A stretch of 38,016 nucleotides of DNA from Synechococcales cyanobacterium bin59.metabat.ball.084 (GTDB lineage Bacteria; Cyanobacteriota; Cyanobacteriia; Cyanobacteriales; Chamaesiphonaceae): positions 1-38,016 of the forward strand of contig JAAFHZ010000032.1 of the NCBI GenBank assembly GCA_013297675.1, in the 5' to 3' direction. Position numbers and translations under genes: made by a program. This document shows positions 9,764 to 18,596 of the stretch, one piece after another (position 1 is the first letter of the stretch; each line of letters starts with the position of its first letter). The notes beneath the pieces were generated by a model. It was not told the origin of the DNA. It saw nothing but the letters and a program-made list of their open reading frames with translations, and ran no database searches.

Positions 9764-10483
9764 CTAGACACCAATCAGCAGTTGGCCGATTTTCTCAATC
9801 ACCGTAGGGTCTTCGCCCAATAGAGCAGTCGATCGAATATGGCTGTGGGGGAACCGCAATTTTAGCTCACTAATGGCCGCCGCAATTGCCGTGGAGGTCT
9901 TACCAGGAAAAAGAAAATAGAGCAACACGCCAATTTCAGCAGATTTTGCCCCAGATTCTACAAAGTTGGTGATGCGATTAGCTAAGGTCGCCTCTGGTAG
10001 AGCATCTGGAAAAATCGCCCAAAAAGCCGGGGTCGATCGCAGTGAACTAGCCAAATCCAGCAAAAAATCACCCGCATGACGACTACCATGGGCTAAAAAG
10101 ACCGTATCAGCAGGCAAAGTATCCCGAATTGGCTGGAGGATGCTGGCCATAGAGTCGCCCAAAGGTGCTAATAACACCAACTGACAACTCGCATCTAGTT
10201 CTGATTGGGCTTCTTGGATAGCGGCAGGGAGATCGATCGACGAATGTATTCCTGGTGCTAAAAACAATGGCAAAATGCGCAGTTCTTGGCAGCCAAGCTG
10301 ACGGGCAAATACGGTGATTTGATTGGTCAAAGAAGTTGGGGCTAACTCTAGATAAGCCGCTCCTACATAGACTTTACCCCGAGTGGCAGAGATCGATCGG
10401 GCACAGGCCGCCGCCACTCGATTGACTGACTGGGCAAACTCCGGGTCACGGCTACCATGGGCAACCAACAAATAAGCGATCAT
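9764..10483 (-). CDS. Sirohydrochlorin chelatase, CbiX/SirB family
   Basis: I start at the ATG at 10483, which gives MIAYLLVAHGSRDPEF, the normal N-terminus of this family. The longer open frame reaching 10552 has no family similarity. The 239-residue product has two internally similar halves, each beginning with an AHGSR motif (VAHGSRDPEF and VFLAHGSRHAGDF), plus LPLFLAPGIHS and LLYFLFPGKTS, whose histidines and surroundings form the metal-chelation site. It inserts Fe or Co into sirohydrochlorin made from precorrin-2. It sits directly upstream of cobA with a 53-bp gap. Whether Fe (SirB) or Co (CbiX) is the natural metal cannot be told from sequence. Confidence 0.9.
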   Translation of the reverse strand: MIAYLLVAHGSRDPEFAQSVNRVAAACARSISATRGKVYVGAAYLELAPTSLTNQITVFARQLGCQELRILPLFLAPGIHSSIDLPAAIQEAQSELDASCQLVLLAPLGDSMASILQPIRDTLPADTVFLAHGSRHAGDFLLDLASSLRSTPAFWAIFPDALPEATLANRITNFVESGAKSAEIGVLLYFLFPGKTSTAIAAAISELKLRFPHSHIRSTALLGEDPTVIEKIGQLLIGV

Positions 10484-11064
10484 GGAAACCTTGCTGTTTA
10501 AAAATCGACAGATTAGCAGAGATCGACATAATAATTTACAAAGCCTGGTCAATCTCTCAAACCAGCTTACTGTAATAGATCAACCAAATTTCGATTTTTT
10601 TTACGATTGATATTGTAATATCTGCACTACTTTTTGTATTGATGATCAGGATTTTCTAACGCTTCCTGGCAGTGAGCTTTCTAGACAAAATAAATGTTTT
10701 TTAGCTGGTCTTTTTATCCTGGGTTGATTAGTCCCGACTGTCATAAAACTCTTAGCGAGTAAGGAATTAGTAGTCAGAATAAGAAAATATACCTAAAATT
10801 AATAAAATCAGCAGCCAGGAAAATCTGAACTATCGATCTTTTACGGTCTATGGTTGAATGTTAAATCAAGATTAAAATTTTCTAATCACCAAATGTCATA
10901 CCAATCTTTCTTTTGTACTTCATCGTAAGCTGGGAGCCAGCTAAGTAAATTGGGGTAAAACCCCTACCGCAGATATTACTAGTTTACAAATAAAATTAAT
11001 ATTTTTCTAGATCTGCATCAATATCGTTTCGGCTACATTCTATCTCAGACATTAGGAAGCTAAC
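10484..11064. other. AT-rich divergent intergenic region with three dyads
   Basis: No gene is visible between the chelatase gene and the TPR gene. Three inverted repeats stand out: a 14-bp near-palindrome at 10609-10622 (6-bp arms, 2-nt centre) that could bind a dimeric regulator, a hairpin at 10928-10942 (6-bp arms, GAG loop), and a GGGG/CCCC hairpin at 10952-10964. The last two lie about 100-135 bp before the TPR start and could belong to its 5' UTR. None is followed by a convincing T-run, so I do not call a terminator. Promoters for both flanking genes must lie here, but I cannot place them. Confidence 0.4.
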
Positions 11065-14000
11065 ATGTTAGACAAGCTCCGGCGCATTGCAAGAAGCGAT
11101 AAATCTACCACTTCTACTCTAGAGGTGGTAGACGGGGATCAGCATATTGTCTATCCGGATCATGAAGCAGCAAATTACATGGCAGAAAGTAAAGAAGAAT
11201 TCGCCGCCCTGCCCGCCTGGGATTCCAGCGTAGCGATCGACACCAATGATCCGGCTGCTTGGTATCACCAAGGCAACCTCTACCGCGACTCCCAGAGAAT
11301 GGAGGCGGCTTTATCTTGCTACTACCGCACCGTCGAAATTCAGCCAGACAGATTAGAAGTATGGCAAAGCATTGCCTGGACGTTGGTAGCCCTTCAGCGA
11401 CTCCCCGAAGCGCAAGAGGTCTATTGCCGCATTGTAGAAATGGACCCCCATAGTCCAGAGGGCTGGGCAAATTTGGGCTGGGTGCAAAACCAGCTTGGCC
11501 AATATCACGAAGCCTTAGTCAGCATTGATAAGTGCTTACATATCGCCCCTCAAGACGATTTTGCTTGGGAGCAGCGCGGCGATGGCTTGGTGGCGATCAG
11601 CTTATTTCCTGATGCTCTACTAGCCTATGATCGAGTACTCGAACTCCGCCCCACCGATCACCGCGCCTGGAGTAACCGAGGCTGGGTGCTGTTTAATTTG
11701 GGTCGCTTAACCGAAGCCAAGCACTGCTATGAAAGATGTTTAGAAATAGATGGCATGGACCCCTATGCCTGGAACAACTTCGGTCAAGTGCTCTGTCAGG
11801 CAGGAGATCTAGAAAAAGCCGAAGACTGTTACCGTCAGGCGATCGACTGTGACAAAGAGTTTTGTCAGGCATGGAATAACCTAGGCGTAGTGTTATTTGA
11901 GCAGCGCAAGTTTCCGCTGGCGATCGAATCTTACGAACAAGCCGTTGCCATCCAACCCAGCTTTTACCAAGCCTGGGCAAATTTAGGTAAAACCTATTTT
12001 CATCTCAACCGTTACGAGCAAGCCCTGGCAGCCTACGATCGCGCCCTGAGTCATCAACCAGATTTCTATCAGGGTTGGCACTACAGCGGCAACATCTTAG
12101 TGCAGATGGATCGGAGTCCAGAAGCCCTCGATCGCTATGCCAAAGCCACCGCTTTAGCTCCTCACTTTGTAGAAGCTTGGCGGGCGCAGGGTGAAATCCT
12201 TGCCCGGATGGGTCAACAGCAAGATGCCCTAAGCTGTTTTCAGCGCGGTAATCAAGGCCAAAACACCAATCTAGAAAACCTGCACGGCGAAGGCAAATCT
12301 TTTTTCCAGCTTGGCAAATACGAAGAAGCGATCGAGTGCTATCAACGAATTTTGAAGGTGAACCCCCACCATGCTGAAGTCTGGAACGATCAGGGCAAGG
12401 CGCTGTTTCAACTGGGCAAATGCCCCGAGGCAGTTGAAAGCTATCAGCAAGCGATCGCCGATCGGCCAGACATGCCTGCCGCTTGGAATAACCTGGGAGT
12501 AGCCTGTTTTCAGCTTGGCAAATATCGTGATGCCATTAGCCATTATGAAGAAGCCTTAAAAATCGAGCCGCAGTTTTATCGGGCTTGGTACAACCGAGGC
12601 ATGGCGATGTTTCGCGCTGAGAACTTTGACCAGGCAAAATTTAGCTATGAGCAGTGTCTGAAGCTGCGATCGGAGTACCATCAGGCTTGGAACAACCTGG
12701 GGTACGTGTTAGCCCACATGGGCAATCACAAGGAGGCAATCAACAGCTACAACAAGGCCTTAAAAATCCAGCCCGATTTTTATCCAGCCTGGTACAGTCG
12801 CGGTAAGTCTCTGGCCGAAATCGGCGACAACAGCTCGGCATTATCTAGCTTTGAGTCTGCCTTAGAACTAGAAGATAACGATGCTCACCTGTGGTATTCC
12901 TATGGTCGCCTGCTGCTAGAGTTGGATTCTTGGGATGGTGCTTTAGAGAGCTTCGATCGGGCAATCACGATTCAAGACCGGGAAGCCGATTTTTGGTACT
13001 GGCGCAGTCAGGCACTCTCTAAGTTAGAAGACCACGCCGAAGCCTTAAACGGCTATCAAAAAGCAATTAACCTGACTCCCGAACGAGCTGAGTTTTGGCA
13101 TGGGCGGGGTTCGGCGCTCTCGGCGGTGGGTAATTACAACGAGTCTTTGGCCAGCTTCGATCGAGCCATTAAACTCAACCCTAGTCTGTACACCGCCTGG
13201 TATGAGCGCGGCAATTCACTCTGCGCCCTCACCCGCTATGAATATGCAGTCTCTAACTACGAAAAAGCCCTGGCCATCGATCCCAACTTTGCCCCCGCGC
13301 ACCAAGGACGGGGCTATGCACTGTTGCAGCAAGGACATTACCTGAAGGCCATCAATAGTTTTGATTGCTCTTTGACCATCGATCCTCATAGCTACATTAC
13401 TTGGTGTCAGCGAGGTAACGCTCTCTGGCAACTCGATCGCCATGAAGACGCTCTGCATAGCTACCGGGCAGCGATCGCCATCGATAGCGATCAACAGATT
13501 GGTTGGTATTCGGAAGCTAACGCCCTGCGCTATTTGCAAGAATATGATTTGGCCTTGACCAGCTACAATCGCGCCCTGACCATTGCTCCTACCGATGCCC
13601 GCTGTTGGAATGAGCGCGGTCTGACCTTGTTAAGCAAAGGCCAGTTAACGGAGGCGATCGACAGCTACCGGCGGGCCACCAATCTTCAGCCCGAGTATCC
13701 AGAGGCTTGGCAAAACCTAGCAGCGGCTTTGGCAGACAATAATGATGTGGAAGAGTCTTTAGACTGCTACCGCGAAGCGATCATGCACAAACCCCAAGAT
13801 GCCAAAAGCTGGTATGGGGTGGGCGAATTACTATTGAAAAACAAGCGCTGGTCAGATGCGGCCACCTCCTATCAGCGGGCTACTCAGATCGAACCAGATT
13901 TTAGCTTGGCCTGGTATGGCCAGGGCTTGGCCTTGGCAGGAATGCAGCAGTGGTTGCCAGCAATCAAATGCTATGACCGCGCTGCTCGTTTATTGCCAGA

Positions 14001-15963
14001 TAACTATGATTTGTTTCTAGACTATGGCGCAGCCTGTTCTCAAATGGAGCGCTGGCCAGAAGCTTTATCTTGTTACCAAAAAGCCACCACCATTAGCCAA
14101 AAGCTCGAATCATCTAAGTGCTTTTTGGCTTGGCAGCAGCAGGCCAACGTGCTCTCTAAGCTCCATCAATGGCCAGAAGCTGCCGATGCCTATCGCACTG
14201 CGCTTTGCTGCAACCGAGGTAGCTATGAAACTTGGTATGAATATAGTATTGCTCTCGGCTGTGCCGATCGCTGGCCAGATGCCTTAGTTGCTATCCAAGA
14301 GGCCATGAGCGGCGAACAGCCTACTGCCAGCTATTTTCACCAACAAGGAGTGGTCTACTATCATTTAGGTCGGTTTGAAGAATCTATTACCAGCCTAAAT
14401 AATGCGAACCAGCTTGCACTCAGAGATACGAACTGCTACAAATATTTGGGACGCGCTTATTTTGAATTAGGGCGCTTAGTCGAAGCTACCGGAGCCTATC
14501 GGCAGGCGATCGATCTAGATCCGTTTAATACCGAGGCTTGGTACTATCGTGGTGATTTGTTGGCCGTGCTCGATCGACAAGAAGAAGCTTTGGTTAGCTA
14601 TGATCGAGCCTTGCGCTGTCAGCCCGATTTCTATATGGCTTGGCATCAAAGAGGCAATGTCTTGTTCCAACAAGAGCGGTTTGAAGATGCCTTAGTTAGC
14701 TATAAGCGCTGTTTACAGTTGGCTCCTAATTACCACCCTGCCTGGTATCAGCAGGGCAATGTGCTGTTTCGGCTACAGCGCTTAGAACTGGCGCTCTCTA
14801 GCTATCAGCGAGTACTGAGCGTCGCTCCCCAAGATTACTATGCTTGGAATAACCATGGTAATGTGTTGGGCTGCTTAGGACGATATCATGAGGCGATCGA
14901 TAGCTATGATCGGGCTTTGGCCATTCAGCCCAATTTTTATCAGGGCTGGAACAATCGCGGCAAAGCCCTGTTTCATCTCCAGCGCTTTGCCGAGTCGGCT
15001 GCTGCTCATGGGCACTGTGTCACCATCAACCCCAACGATGCGGCGGCTTGGAGCTATCGCGGCTTGGCTCTGCAACAAATGCATCAGTGGCAAGAAGCCA
15101 TGGATTGCTACAGCAAAAGCACTGACCTAAATCCTCAAGACAAAGTAGTCTGGATGAATCGTGGTATTGCTCTAGGTGAACTAGGGCGTTATGATGATGC
15201 TCTGGTGTGCATCGAGAACTGTCTGGCAATTCAGCCTAGTTTTAGTCCAGCTTATTTCCAGCAGGGCAAAATTTATCAAAATATGTCGCAGTGGTCAGAA
15301 GCCATCAATGCCTTTGAACGCGCCTTGTTCTACGATCCATCTTTCCATCAAGCCTGGATTCAAAAAGGCACTGTCCAAGCGCAGATGGGAGAAGTTTCTC
15401 ATGCTCTGACCAGCTATCGACAGGCTACCAAAATTGCCCCTCGTAGCCCTTTGTCTTGGAATAGTTTAGGTGAGCTATTTAATCAGCTAGAGCGCTATCC
15501 TCAATCTATCTCTTGCTATCAGCGCAGCTTAAAGATTTTTGACCAAGATTGGCAAATTTGGTATCAACATGCCTTGGTTCTGCAAAAAATTGAAAAATTT
15601 CCAGAGGCGATCGCTAGCTTAGAGCAAACCCTCGCCATCCAGCCAGATTTTTGTCCGGCCTTATTAGAACTGGGCAATCTGTTAGTGCAAGCTGAGCAAT
15701 ACGACCAAGCCTTAGAAAACTACGATCGAGTACTGCAACTCAAGTCTGATATTCCAGAGGCTTGGAATGGGCGCGGGAACTGCTTAATAGAACTAGACCG
15801 CTTAGATAATGCGCTGTTTTGCTACGAGAGATCGATCGAAATTGATCCGGAGCAACAAGAAGCTTGGTTTAGCAAAGGCCGGGTGCTCAGTAAACTAAAT
15901 CGCATTCCAGAAGCCTTGGCTTGCTACGAACAGGCCCGTCACTGGACGAAAAAAGTTTGGTAG
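11065..15963 (+). CDS. Giant tetratricopeptide-repeat protein (46 TPR units)
   Basis: The 1632-residue protein has a 61-residue N-terminal segment without signal peptide or TM helix, then about 46 consecutive 34-residue TPR units with almost no linker. Each unit follows a W-x-x-x-G pattern at its start and closes with A-[IL]-x-x-x-P; most carry Trp at position 5 or 6. Only the unit near residue 1000 is longer than 34. There is no recognisable enzymatic domain at either end. TPR arrays form superhelical scaffolds that bind peptides; a 46-unit array would make several superhelical turns. The ATG at 11065 is preceded by AGGAAG at 11052-11057, a good Shine-Dalgarno. The function is unknown; a cytosolic assembly scaffold is the simplest guess. 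Confidence 0.93.
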   Translation: MLDKLRRIARSDKSTTSTLEVVDGDQHIVYPDHEAANYMAESKEEFAALPAWDSSVAIDTNDPAAWYHQGNLYRDSQRMEAALSCYYRTVEIQPDRLEVWQSIAWTLVALQRLPEAQEVYCRIVEMDPHSPEGWANLGWVQNQLGQYHEALVSIDKCLHIAPQDDFAWEQRGDGLVAISLFPDALLAYDRVLELRPTDHRAWSNRGWVLFNLGRLTEAKHCYERCLEIDGMDPYAWNNFGQVLCQAGDLEKAEDCYRQAIDCDKEFCQAWNNLGVVLFEQRKFPLAIESYEQAVAIQPSFYQAWANLGKTYFHLNRYEQALAAYDRALSHQPDFYQGWHYSGNILVQMDRSPEALDRYAKATALAPHFVEAWRAQGEILARMGQQQDALSCFQRGNQGQNTNLENLHGEGKSFFQLGKYEEAIECYQRILKVNPHHAEVWNDQGKALFQLGKCPEAVESYQQAIADRPDMPAAWNNLGVACFQLGKYRDAISHYEEALKIEPQFYRAWYNRGMAMFRAENFDQAKFSYEQCLKLRSEYHQAWNNLGYVLAHMGNHKEAINSYNKALKIQPDFYPAWYSRGKSLAEIGDNSSALSSFESALELEDNDAHLWYSYGRLLLELDSWDGALESFDRAITIQDREADFWYWRSQALSKLEDHAEALNGYQKAINLTPERAEFWHGRGSALSAVGNYNESLASFDRAIKLNPSLYTAWYERGNSLCALTRYEYAVSNYEKALAIDPNFAPAHQGRGYALLQQGHYLKAINSFDCSLTIDPHSYITWCQRGNALWQLDRHEDALHSYRAAIAIDSDQQIGWYSEANALRYLQEYDLALTSYNRALTIAPTDARCWNERGLTLLSKGQLTEAIDSYRRATNLQPEYPEAWQNLAAALADNNDVEESLDCYREAIMHKPQDAKSWYGVGELLLKNKRWSDAATSYQRATQIEPDFSLAWYGQGLALAGMQQWLPAIKCYDRAARLLPDNYDLFLDYGAACSQMERWPEALSCYQKATTISQKLESSKCFLAWQQQANVLSKLHQWPEAADAYRTALCCNRGSYETWYEYSIALGCADRWPDALVAIQEAMSGEQPTASYFHQQGVVYYHLGRFEESITSLNNANQLALRDTNCYKYLGRAYFELGRLVEATGAYRQAIDLDPFNTEAWYYRGDLLAVLDRQEEALVSYDRALRCQPDFYMAWHQRGNVLFQQERFEDALVSYKRCLQLAPNYHPAWYQQGNVLFRLQRLELALSSYQRVLSVAPQDYYAWNNHGNVLGCLGRYHEAIDSYDRALAIQPNFYQGWNNRGKALFHLQRFAESAAAHGHCVTINPNDAAAWSYRGLALQQMHQWQEAMDCYSKSTDLNPQDKVVWMNRGIALGELGRYDDALVCIENCLAIQPSFSPAYFQQGKIYQNMSQWSEAINAFERALFYDPSFHQAWIQKGTVQAQMGEVSHALTSYRQATKIAPRSPLSWNSLGELFNQLERYPQSISCYQRSLKIFDQDWQIWYQHALVLQKIEKFPEAIASLEQTLAIQPDFCPALLELGNLLVQAEQYDQALENYDRVLQLKSDIPEAWNGRGNCLIELDRLDNALFCYERSIEIDPEQQEAWFSKGRVLSKLNRIPEALACYEQARHWTKKVW

Positions 15964-16031
15964 AAAAAGTTTGCTAAACTGTTTGAACTGGTAGACTCTG
16001 AATTCAATTAAGCGCGTCTACACTGCATTTT

Positions 16032-17198
16032 ATGGTTGCTCGTACCCCCACTCGCAAAATTCGTCATTCTTTATGGCGCAGGTTTTTTCGTCGCCGTCGT
16101 CGGGTACATGCGGCACCAGCACAGGTGTTGCAGCGGCAGCAGCGGGCGGCTATGTCTAAAAAGCAGCGTCGCCAGCCCAAAAAAGTACGAGTATCAGCCC
16201 AAGAAACCATTCGCTCTCAGCATTCTCGGGCAAAAAAAGCTGCCCCCAGCCCGCCAGTACCTTTGTATGTATATGTTTCTCGCTGTTCGATCATCCTCTT
16301 CGGAGCGGCGGCGATCTGCGGCACGGTAATGTCGATAATTAACCCTCCAGCTAGCCAAGTGTCCGTAGCTAGTAAAGTAGCCCCCTCTCCAACAAAAGCA
16401 CCAGTGGTCAAACCAGAAAATCTTGCCCTGAAGCAAAGTTTGCAGGCCGTGATCGATCGGTATCCCGGCTTTCAGCCCCATGTGGCAATTGTTGATGTCA
16501 ATGGCGGCGTGGTAGACATCGCTGGTGCCGCAGTGATACCAGCAGCCAGCACGATCAAAATTCCAATTCTTATTGCTCTGTTTCAACAAATCGATCGGGG
16601 TGAAATTAAGCTTGATGAGCAGCTAACTCTGCAAAAATCTATGGTGGCTGCTGGTTCTGGTAGCTTAGCCCAGAGTCCAGCAGGCAGTAAGTTTTCGGTG
16701 CAGGAAGTAGCTACTAAAATGATTACGATTAGCGATAATACCGCTGCCAACTTGTTGATCGATCGGCTAGGGGGCAAAGATCAGCTCAATGCGCAGTTTC
16801 GGAGCTGGGGATTGTTGAATACTAATCTGCGATCGCCCTTGCCCGATTTTGCAGGCACGAATGTCACTAGCTCCCAAGAATTGGTGAAGCTGTTGGTTGG
16901 GCTGAAGTCAGAGCAAGGGGTGCTATCGGCATCTTCTAAACAGGCGGTGTTAGAAATTCTGCGCCAGACCAAACGAAATACCATGCTGCCCGCAGGCATT
17001 GATGACGATCAGGCCAAAATCGCTCACAAAACCGGCGAAATATCAACGATGGTGGCTGATGCTGGTCTGATCGAGCTAGCTAACGGTCAGATCTATCTAT
17101 TGGTAGCGATGGTACAACGCCCCAGTGATAATCAACGAGCAGAGTTACTTATTAGACAATTGTCTCAAGCTGTTTTCAAAAATGTGTTAAAGAAATAG
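16032..17198 (+). CDS. Class A beta-lactamase-fold serine hydrolase, membrane anchored
   Basis: The 388-residue protein has an unusually basic N-terminal tail (residues 1-70, with clusters such as RRFFRRRRR), one TM helix (about 79-103), a Pro/Ser/Lys linker, and a periplasmic class A beta-lactamase-like domain (130-385). Active-site motifs are STIK (Ser173, Lys176), SDN (234-236) and KTG (333-335). I see no ExxLN omega-loop glutamate that deacylates penicilloyl-enzyme in true class A lactamases, so a slow-turnover penicillin-binding or cell-wall role is as likely as resistance. It follows the TPR gene by 68 bp on the same strand and may be co-transcribed. Confidence 0.85.
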   Translation: MVARTPTRKIRHSLWRRFFRRRRRVHAAPAQVLQRQQRAAMSKKQRRQPKKVRVSAQETIRSQHSRAKKAAPSPPVPLYVYVSRCSIILFGAAAICGTVMSIINPPASQVSVASKVAPSPTKAPVVKPENLALKQSLQAVIDRYPGFQPHVAIVDVNGGVVDIAGAAVIPAASTIKIPILIALFQQIDRGEIKLDEQLTLQKSMVAAGSGSLAQSPAGSKFSVQEVATKMITISDNTAANLLIDRLGGKDQLNAQFRSWGLLNTNLRSPLPDFAGTNVTSSQELVKLLVGLKSEQGVLSASSKQAVLEILRQTKRNTMLPAGIDDDQAKIAHKTGEISTMVADAGLIELANGQIYLLVAMVQRPSDNQRAELLIRQLSQAVFKNVLKK

Positions 17199-17214
17199 AT
17201 TAATTCACCAATAT

Positions 17215-17502
17215 TCAGCAAAGTTTATAGTGTTCAACTACTGGGAAAGGATCATAGAAATGGTGTAGCAAAGCTCTCCATTCTTGATACTGAGGTGATT
17301 GCCGAAAACCGATTGTGTGATCCTCTAAAGTTTGCCAGCGCACCAATAGAATATATCGATCGCCCTTTTCTAAACATTTTTGCAGCTCATGAGAAATATA
17401 ACCGGGCATCGCAGCAATGATCTTCTTAGCCACTTGAAATGCTGCCTCAAATTCAGCACTTAAGCCAGGTTTAATATCCAGAACCGCAACTTCTAAAATC
17501 AT
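17215..17502 (-). CDS. ABM-domain (antibiotic biosynthesis monooxygenase-like) protein
   Basis: The 95-residue protein has the dimeric ferredoxin-like ABM fold pattern: ILEVAVLDIKPGLSAEFEAAF, then MPGYISHEL, YILLVRWQTLEDH, FRQSPQYQEW and a C-terminal FPVVEHY strand. The start is the ATG at 17502 (MILEVAVLD), with GGGGAG about 11 nt upstream; a TTG two codons earlier is less likely. ABM proteins include heme-degrading and quinone-oxidising enzymes and many uncharacterised small proteins. Its specific substrate is unknown. It is convergent with the serine hydrolase gene (16-bp gap). Confidence 0.88.
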   Translation of the reverse strand: MILEVAVLDIKPGLSAEFEAAFQVAKKIIAAMPGYISHELQKCLEKGDRYILLVRWQTLEDHTIGFRQSPQYQEWRALLHHFYDPFPVVEHYKLC

Positions 17503-17562
17503 GAGCAAAAATCTCCCCTAACTAGGTTAATGTATGCGCTATAAGGATAGCTGCAAGCTGGA

Positions 17563-18447
17563 CTAGACTTTCTGCAAAAACTCCTGGGCTAGCTTCATAA
17601 AGGCTTTAGAGCCAGCAGTACCGGGGTTGTCGATTACTACTGGCGTAAAAGTATCGATCGACCTGGCCACATTCACATCCATCGGAATACGGGTTTGAAA
17701 GATCTTTTCTGGCTTAAAATCTTGCGCCACCCGCTGAATTACCTGATCATAGTAACGATTAAACATCGTATTTCCCGACAGGACAAACACCACCCCCAGT
17801 AGTTGGCTAAGCATTTTGTGCTCATCCTGCTCATGGGCTTCGCGCATGGTTGTAATCCGTCGTTCTAAGAGCTGCATTCCAACCAAAGAAAGCGGTTCCG
17901 GGCGGGCGGGCATAATATAATAATTGCTGGCCATAATGCCACTGCGAGTTAGGAGGTTATAGCTAGGAGCACAGTCTAGAATAATAAAATCATAATCATC
18001 AACGATCGGAGCCAAGATATCGCGGATCAACGATCCTTCAAAGCCATTCCAAATATCCATGAAGTCAGATTTACTCCCCAACAGGGCTTCCTGGTGCAGC
18101 TTTTCTGAAACCCAGTACTCATCATATATATCAATGTCTCCTGAGAGTAAGTCTAAACCACTGACCCCGGCCACACTTTTGGTAATGGTATCTGGGATAG
18201 TGAACTTGTAACGGTGATTGGGTTTGAGCGATTTAGCCACCAAGTAGCTAATAGTCATTTTTTCCCGCCGAATCCGCGCAAAGTCTTGAGGAGAAACCAA
18301 GCTAAGCGTAGCGCTGATTTGAGTATCTAGATCAACCACCAGCACCCGCTTTTGATGAAATTTGGCCAGACAGGTTGCTAAATTGACGCTGAGGGTGGTT
18401 TTACCCACGCCCCCTTTCATATTAATTGTGGCAATTATTAATCCCAT
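17563..18447 (-). CDS. Orphan ParA/MinD-type P-loop ATPase
   Basis: The 294-residue protein has the deviant Walker A motif KGGVGKTT (11-18) with the signature lysine, the A' motif VLVVDLDTQ and Walker B FIILDCAPS, so it belongs to the ParA/Soj branch. No ParB, centromere-like repeats or replication gene is adjacent. Chromosomal orphan ParA ATPases position large cargos such as carboxysomes (McdA), chemoreceptors or plasmids. The cargo here is unknown and no McdB-like partner is visible. The ABM gene lies 60 bp downstream on the same strand and could be co-transcribed. Confidence 0.9.
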   Translation of the reverse strand: MGLIIATINMKGGVGKTTLSVNLATCLAKFHQKRVLVVDLDTQISATLSLVSPQDFARIRREKMTISYLVAKSLKPNHRYKFTIPDTITKSVAGVSGLDLLSGDIDIYDEYWVSEKLHQEALLGSKSDFMDIWNGFEGSLIRDILAPIVDDYDFIILDCAPSYNLLTRSGIMASNYYIMPARPEPLSLVGMQLLERRITTMREAHEQDEHKMLSQLLGVVFVLSGNTMFNRYYDQVIQRVAQDFKPEKIFQTRIPMDVNVARSIDTFTPVVIDNPGTAGSKAFMKLAQEFLQKV

Positions 18448-18596
18448 ATCTCACCTTTGGATGCACGCCGCTAACCATCATAGTACAAGTGCGGGATGTG
18501 GGAAACTCAGTGGCTTCAGCCCTGAGAGTAGTCAAATAGAGTGAATTGGTCAATTGGGAAAAACGTTACCGAAATATTGCAGATATTTACGGAAAA

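Noticed and set aside
10615-10630. NtcA-like GTA...TAC site upstream of the chelatase gene
   Set aside because: The spacing is 10 bases instead of the required 8, and no matching -10 box lies at the usual distance.
12271-15229. Minus-strand ORFs inside the TPR gene
   Set aside because: They repeat with the 102-bp TPR period and are by-products of the repetitive coding strand.
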